Source of the DNA: an uncultured Angelakisella sp.
GTDB lineage: Bacteria > Bacillota > Clostridia > Oscillospirales > Ruminococcaceae
Assembly (NCBI GenBank): GCA_910585525.1
Contig: CAJUFR010000019.1
Coordinates: forward strand, 1 to 34,408
Direction of reading: 5' to 3'
Length of the DNA stretch: 34,408 nucleotides
The translations under genes and the position numbers were made by a program. Below, piece by piece: positions 30,595 through 34,408 of this stretch (positions are counted from its first letter, which is position 1; every line of letters starts with the position of its first letter). The notes below the pieces were generated by a model. That model had not been told where the DNA came from. It saw nothing but the letters and a program-made list of their open reading frames with translations, and searched no databases.

Positions 30595-31581
30595 TTTCCG
30601 CCGTTCCGCCTGCTTCAGGAACCGGATATCCTTGCCGGCGAAGCTGTAGCTGGTGCAGCCGCAGAGGACCCGGCTGGCGATGCGTTCGTTGTAGGTGGTG
30701 TTCAGCTGCTCCAGGGTGAGGTTGGTGCTGAGGATCACCGGCAACCCGGCGGTGATGCGCTCGTTCAGGAGGTTGTAGAACACCGACTGGGAGAAGGTGG
30801 TGGAGAACTCGGAGCCCAGGTCGTCGATGACCAGCAGGTCGCACCGGGGGGCCATGTGGATAAACTCCCGGTCGTCGCTGCTGGGGCCCCGGTCGAACCG
30901 CACCCGCTCGTACCGGTCCACGATGGCCTGGATGGAGGAGTAGAGCACCCCCGCCCCCGCCGCCGCCACCTGCCCGGCGATGGCCAGGGAGAGGTGGGTC
31001 TTGCCCAGGCCGGTGCGGCCCAGAAAGAGAAGGCTGCCGCTCCCGGGGCCGAAGTGGTCGGCGTAGTCCCGGCACCGCTGCAGGATGTGGGCCATGGTCC
31101 GCCGGGGGGAGCGCCCCTCCTGGTCCGGGGTGTCGGGGTAGTAGTTCAGGTCGAAACTTTGGAAGGTGCAGCGGCCGTCCAGGGCGGCGGCAGGCAGCCC
31201 CCGGCAGCTTTCCGCCCGGAGCAGCGCCTCCATGCACTGGCAGCGGCCCCCTTCGATCCGGCCGGTGTCCTGGCAGGCGGGGCAGCTGTACCGGGGCTCC
31301 AGGATATCCACCGGCAGGTCCAGGCTGGCCAAAAGGGCCTTGCGCTCCTCCTGGGTGGCCCGGATGCGGTCCATGATCCGCTGGCTCTCCTCCAGGCCGC
31401 CGGGGGAGACCGCCGCCACCGCCAGTTCCTGGGCCAACTCCCGCAGCTGCCGGTGGTGCTCCCGCAGCGGGGGGACGCGGGCGTAAAGGGCGTCACGCCG
31501 GGCCTCCGCCTCCTGGACCGCCTGCTGGCGGCGCTGGAAGAGGATGGCGCTGGCTGCTTCAATGGCTTTGCTGGGGTACAT
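30592..31581 (-). CDS. DnaC/DnaI-like helicase loader ATPase
   Basis: A 329-residue AAA+ protein thought to load the replicative helicase. The N-terminal third is helical; a zinc-binding set follows (Cys100, Cys103, Cys114, Cys116 in SCPACQDTG and GGRCQCM), as in DnaI. The ATPase core has Walker A GRTGLGKT at 188-195, Walker B LLVIDDLGSE near 248, and a sensor segment LPVILSTNLT. The ATG at 31581 follows AAAGGCGGG. It lies downstream of a DnaD-like gene, the common Firmicutes pairing, with a 43-base gap that holds a half copy of a dispersed repeat. Confidence 0.9.
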   Translation of the reverse strand: MYPSKAIEAASAILFQRRQQAVQEAEARRDALYARVPPLREHHRQLRELAQELAVAAVSPGGLEESQRIMDRIRATQEERKALLASLDLPVDILEPRYSCPACQDTGRIEGGRCQCMEALLRAESCRGLPAAALDGRCTFQSFDLNYYPDTPDQEGRSPRRTMAHILQRCRDYADHFGPGSGSLLFLGRTGLGKTHLSLAIAGQVAAAGAGVLYSSIQAIVDRYERVRFDRGPSSDDREFIHMAPRCDLLVIDDLGSEFSTTFSQSVFYNLLNERITAGLPVILSTNLTLEQLNTTYNERIASRVLCGCTSYSFAGKDIRFLKQAERRK

Positions 31582-31597
31582 ATCATCCCGCCTTTCT

Positions 31598-31621
31598 TAG
31601 ATGCTGAACAGCTCCTTATGA
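31598..31621. repeat. Half copy of the dispersed CTGAACAG repeat
   Basis: TTAGATGCTGAACAGC followed by TCCTTATG lies in the gap between the dnaD-like and dnaC-like genes. It matches the outer arms of the inverted repeat at 33541-33596 (TAGATGCTGAACAGC is the exact complement of its left arm). Confidence 0.6.
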
Positions 31622-31624
31622 TGC

Positions 31625-32653
31625 TCAACCGCCGGAGTTCTGCTCCATCAGCCTGCGTATCTCCTCCAGGTCGTAGGAACTCTCCTGGGGGGACTGGGGG
31701 GCTGGGCCGCCCTTGACCGGCTTCCGCTTGCCACCCTCCATCTCGGCCAGCGCCTCCTGGGGGGTGCGCACCCCGGTCTGGTGCCAGCGGTCCAGGATAC
31801 GGTTCAGGTAGGGGAAGGAGACCTTGCCGGTGTTGTCCACCGTCCGGTCGTAGGCCAGCTTGATGAGTTCCGGGCCGTAGGAAAGGTCGGTGAACCAGTG
31901 CTCGATGTAGTCCCTCTCCTTGGCGGAGAGGTTGCGGCCGTGGATGCCGAACAGTTCCCGCACCTGGCCCTCGTTCTCCCGCCGCCGGGCCAGGCGTTTG
32001 ATCTCCGCCTCCGCCTGCTCGTGGGTGTCGATGCCCCGCTCCACCCAGCCGGTGACCAGCTTTTCTATCTGGCGGATGTTGTCCTTGCCCGCCTCCCGGC
32101 TGTACTGGGCGGCCATGAGCAGATAGCTGGCAGAAAGACGCAGGCCGCTGTAAAGGTAGAGAAAGCCCTCGGTCTCGTAGGGGGTGAGGGTGCGGCTTAG
32201 TACCTCCTGGAGCAGCTGGAGCAGCTGGGGGATCTCCGGGTCCTCCCGGATGAGTTTGTTCTGTTGGCTGGGGGTCAGCTTGGCCCGGGAGTGGACGGTG
32301 GTGATGCGCTGCCCCTCCACCACCTGCTCCTCCCGCAAGGGCGGGGGAGGGGCGGGGGCCGCCGCCGGGGCCGGGACGGCCGGGGACGGGGCAGGGGAGG
32401 GGGCGTTCCCCCCGGCGGAAAAGACCCCCCGCTCCCGCCAGTAATCCAGGCAGTCGGCGGCTTTCTCCACCGAGAGCCCCAGCCGCCCGGCGATGGCGGA
32501 GAGGTCCACCGGGCTCTTCCCCTGCCGCAGGGCCAACAGCAGCACCTTCAGCTGATGCTCGGTGCACAGCTTCAACTCCTGGTCGGCGATGGCGCAGGGC
32601 ACCGGGAAGATGCTCCCCCAGATGCCGAAGTCGATCTGAAAATCTTGGCTCAT
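31625..32653 (-). CDS. DnaD-domain replication initiation protein
   Basis: A 342-residue protein related to DnaD/DnaB of Firmicutes, which bring the helicase loader to the origin. An N-terminal winged-helix-like region (about 1-75) is followed by a Pro/Ala linker and then two DnaB_2/DnaD domains: PEIPQLLQLLQEVLSRTLTPYETEGFLYLYSGLRLSASYLL and a second with NLSAKERDYIEHWFTDLSYGPELIKLAYDRTV, then the motif PYLNRILDRWHQTGVRT. AAGGTGA lies before the ATG. A TGATATAAT extended -10 (plus-strand 32690-32698) probably drives it. It is followed by the DnaC-like gene. Confidence 0.88.
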   Translation of the reverse strand: MSQDFQIDFGIWGSIFPVPCAIADQELKLCTEHQLKVLLLALRQGKSPVDLSAIAGRLGLSVEKAADCLDYWRERGVFSAGGNAPSPAPSPAVPAPAAAPAPPPPLREEQVVEGQRITTVHSRAKLTPSQQNKLIREDPEIPQLLQLLQEVLSRTLTPYETEGFLYLYSGLRLSASYLLMAAQYSREAGKDNIRQIEKLVTGWVERGIDTHEQAEAEIKRLARRRENEGQVRELFGIHGRNLSAKERDYIEHWFTDLSYGPELIKLAYDRTVDNTGKVSFPYLNRILDRWHQTGVRTPQEALAEMEGGKRKPVKGGPAPQSPQESSYDLEEIRRLMEQNSGG

Positions 32654-32764
32654 GACAAAAAATCACCTTATCGTTTTTGGATGATTTCGATTATATCATG
32701 GATGGAGGGAAAACTCCAGACAAAAAAACAGCAGCATCCCTGCCGGGGCGGGCACCCTTCCGGC

Positions 32765-32793
32765 TTGCAAAAATGTGAGAAAAGGGTTATGAT
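32765..32793 (+). promoter_or_regulatory. radC promoter
   Basis: TTGCAA (32765-32770), 17 bases, TATGAT (32788-32793). It lies about 50 bases before the radC start and is divergent from the dnaD-like gene. Confidence 0.65.
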
Positions 32794-32842
32794 TGTTTTA
32801 TCACAAAAGCCGAACGAATGCGGCGGGGAAGGGGGGAGCGCC

Positions 32843-33544
32843 ATGGGAGTCCACGACGGGCACCGGAAAAGGGTGAAGGAGGAGTTCCTGAAAAACGACC
32901 TGGACCACCTGCCGCCCCACCGGGTGCTGGAGTTGCTTCTCTTTTTCTCCATCCCCCAGGGGGACACCAATGAACTGGCCCACGCCCTGATGGACCGGTT
33001 CGGCTCCTTTTCCGCGGTGCTGGAGGCCCCCTACGAGGAACTGCTGAAGATACCCGGTGTCGGCCAGCACACCGCCTGCCACATCAGCCTCCTCCGCTCG
33101 GTGGCCCGGCGCTACTGCACCGAGAAGGCGGAGATGCAGCCGGCCCAAGACCCCTTGGACGCCATTGGGAAACAGATGGTCGCCCGGTACATCGGGTACA
33201 CCGAGGAGCGTCTCACCCTGGTCTGTCTGGACAACAGCCTGAGGGTCCTTTACTTCGATATGGTGAAGGCGGGGGTGGCCGACATGGTGCAGCTTCAGTT
33301 CCGGGACCTGGCCAAGATCGCCCTGGGCTGCAACGCCACCAACATCATCCTGGGGCATAACCACCCAAATGGGGTGGCCCTCCCCTCCCGGGCGGACAAG
33401 GAGACCACCATCGCCCTGTTCCACCGCTTCCGGGAGTTGGACATCGACCTGCTGGACCATTTTATCGTGGCAGGGGGAGATTATTTATCCATGGCGGAAA
33501 GCGGCATTTTTTCCGCCGCCTTTCTGACTCAGCCGGTCCCTTAA
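32843..33544 (+). CDS. radC: RadC/UPF0758 JAMM-domain protein
   Basis: A 233-residue protein. An N-terminal helix-hairpin-helix region (LLKIPGVGQHTACHISLL, about 67-84) precedes a JAB/MPN metalloprotease-like domain with the full JAMM set: His172 and His174 in GHNHPNG, then Ser182 and Asp185. RadC was once linked to DNA repair, but its biochemical role is unsettled. The ATG at 32843 follows GGAAGGGGGGAG; the frame is open further upstream but without protein-like sequence. It is followed by an inverted-repeat element and then uvrB. Confidence 0.9.
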   Translation: MGVHDGHRKRVKEEFLKNDLDHLPPHRVLELLLFFSIPQGDTNELAHALMDRFGSFSAVLEAPYEELLKIPGVGQHTACHISLLRSVARRYCTEKAEMQPAQDPLDAIGKQMVARYIGYTEERLTLVCLDNSLRVLYFDMVKAGVADMVQLQFRDLAKIALGCNATNIILGHNHPNGVALPSRADKETTIALFHRFRELDIDLLDHFIVAGGDYLSMAESGIFSAAFLTQPVP

Positions 33545-33596
33545 GAGGCTGTTCAGCATCTATCCGCACGTCTAGATACTGAACAGGTTCTTAAGC
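33541..33596. repeat. Inverted-repeat element after radC
   Basis: AAGAGGCTGTTCAGCATCTA and TAGATACTGAACAGGTTCTT face each other across CCGCACGTC-like loop sequence, with three mismatches in 20. The left end includes the radC stop codon. A T tract (TCTTTTTTT, 33606-33612) follows about ten bases later, so it may also terminate radC. Confidence 0.6.
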
Positions 33597-33622
33597 GGGG
33601 CCGGTCTTTTTTTCCAGCCATC

Positions 33623-33651
33623 TTGCAGTCGGGGAAAAAATGGGGTATAAT
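33623..33651 (+). promoter_or_regulatory. uvrB promoter
   Basis: TTGCAG (33623-33628), 17 bases, consensus TATAAT (33646-33651), about 60 bases upstream of the start codon. Confidence 0.8.
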
Positions 33652-33664
33652 AGTCCCGACACTC

Positions 33665-33678
33665 CGAACATATGTACA
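33665..33678 (+). promoter_or_regulatory. LexA (DinR) SOS box upstream of uvrB
   Basis: CGAACATATGTACA matches 12 of 14 bases of the Gram-positive SOS consensus CGAACATATGTTCG. It lies just downstream of the expected transcription start, where LexA would block elongation or open-complex formation. Confidence 0.7.
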
Positions 33679-33713
33679 CATCGTGTGCGCATGATACCGA
33701 AAGGGGGAGAACA

Positions 33714-34408
33714 ATGCCGGATGCCTTTCAGCTGGTGTCGCCCTTCCAGCCCACCGGCGACCAGCCACAAGCCATCGACGCCCTGGTGCGCAGCGTCCAA
33801 AGCGGGAACCGGGAACAGATCCTCAAGGGGGTCACCGGTTCCGGCAAGACCTTCACCATGGCCAACATCATCCAGCGGCTGAACCGCCCCACCCTGATCC
33901 TGGCCCACAACAAGACATTGGCGGCCCAGCTTTGTTCCGAGTTCCGGGAGTTCTTCCCCAACAACGCGGTGGAATATTTCGTCAGCTACTACGACTACTA
34001 CCAGCCGGAGGCCTACATCGCCTCCACCGACACCTACATCGAAAAGGACAGCGCCATCAACGACGAGATCGAGCGGCTGCGCCACTCCGCCACCTCCGCC
34101 CTGTCGGAGCGGCGGGACGTCATCATCGTGGCCAGCGTCTCCTGCATCTACAGCCTGGGGGACCCCATCGACTACAAGAACATGGTCATCTCCCTGCGCA
34201 AGGGGATGGAGAAGGAGCGGGACCAGCTGATCAAAAAGCTGGTGGAACTCCAGTACGAGCGCAACGACCTGAACTTTGTCCGCAACAAATTCCGGGTCCG
34301 GGGGGACGTGGTGGAGATCTACCCCGCCTACTCCGCCGATTCCGCCTATCGGGTGGAGTTCTTCGGGGACGAGATCGACCGCATCGCCGAGATCAACACC
34401 GTTACCGG
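33714..34408 (+). CDS. uvrB: Excinuclease ABC subunit B, N-terminal part
   Basis: The damage-verification helicase of nucleotide excision repair. The first 231 residues are in the window and the frame is open at the right edge. It starts MPDAFQLVSPFQPTGDQPQAI, has Walker A GVTGSGKT at 39-46, the AHNKTLAAQL segment near 64-73, and the beta-hairpin FVSYYDYYQPEAYI at 89-102 that clamps DNA. AAAGGGGGAG lies before the ATG. The upstream consensus promoter and SOS box mark it as DNA-damage inducible. Confidence 0.97.
   Translation, partial: MPDAFQLVSPFQPTGDQPQAIDALVRSVQSGNREQILKGVTGSGKTFTMANIIQRLNRPTLILAHNKTLAAQLCSEFREFFPNNAVEYFVSYYDYYQPEAYIASTDTYIEKDSAINDEIERLRHSATSALSERRDVIIVASVSCIYSLGDPIDYKNMVISLRKGMEKERDQLIKKLVELQYERNDLNFVRNKFRVRGDVVEIYPAYSADSAYRVEFFGDEIDRIAEINTVT

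Overview
The window is a dense, GC-rich (clearly above 60%) bacterial chromosome segment with Firmicutes hallmarks: strong AGGAGG ribosome-binding sites, a CIRCE element, a TPP riboswitch feeding an ECF-type ThiT, BlaI/M56 and OmpR-type signalling pairs, a DnaC/DnaD replication-loader pair, an rpsF-ssb-rpsR operon and a Gram-positive-type SOS box. High GC with clostridial gene families suggests a gut Clostridia of the Oscillospiraceae/Ruminococcaceae group; this assignment is inferred from content, not from a marker gene. No tRNA, rRNA, CRISPR array, transposase or phage gene was seen. No gap without a gene exceeds 300 bases.

Layout. 1-300: a broken or unrecognised edge region and a terminator. 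305-4500 (minus): a lipoprotein, then galK and galT, giving galactose entry through the Leloir pathway. 4675-5592 (plus): ribokinase. 5610-5900 (minus): a small AT-richer orphan. 6024-6746 (minus): a ZIP metal transporter. 6919-8774 (plus): a MarR regulator and a MATE efflux pump with similar palindromes in both promoters. 8782-13780 (minus): an FtsX-type ABC transporter fed by a response regulator/histidine kinase pair, with the same 11-bp-spaced direct repeat in front of both units. 13906-15842 (minus): BlaI-type repressor and M56 membrane protease, with three palindromic operators. 16130-18748 (plus): ClpB under a CIRCE element. 18827-21742 (minus): RecD2 helicase and a HAD phosphatase. 21793-22595 (plus): TPP riboswitch and ThiT. 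22649-22828 (minus): a tiny ribbon-helix-helix protein whose promoter is bracketed by a 10-bp inverted repeat. 23043-25915 (minus): RluA-type pseudouridine synthase, DeoC and a DUF1266-like membrane protein in a tight row. 26097-27155 (minus): rpsF-ssb-rpsR. 27295-29224 (minus): a RING/zinc-ribbon membrane protein and GalU. 29410-30528 (plus): prfB. 30592-32653 (minus): DnaD-like and DnaC-like replication proteins. 32843-34408 (plus): RadC and the 5' part of uvrB, separated by an inverted-repeat element that has a half copy in the dnaD-dnaC gap.

Together these are mostly housekeeping genes (translation, replication and repair, sugar and nucleoside salvage) interleaved with several small, self-contained sense-and-respond modules. 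The most informative non-coding signals are the operators: paired direct repeats of the two-component module, three BlaI-type palindromes, the ribbon-helix-helix inverted repeat, the MarR/MATE palindromes, CIRCE, the SOS box and the TPP riboswitch. I found no single large new defence or biosynthetic system; the candidate novelties are the small orphan genes, the dispersed repeat and these regulatory layouts.
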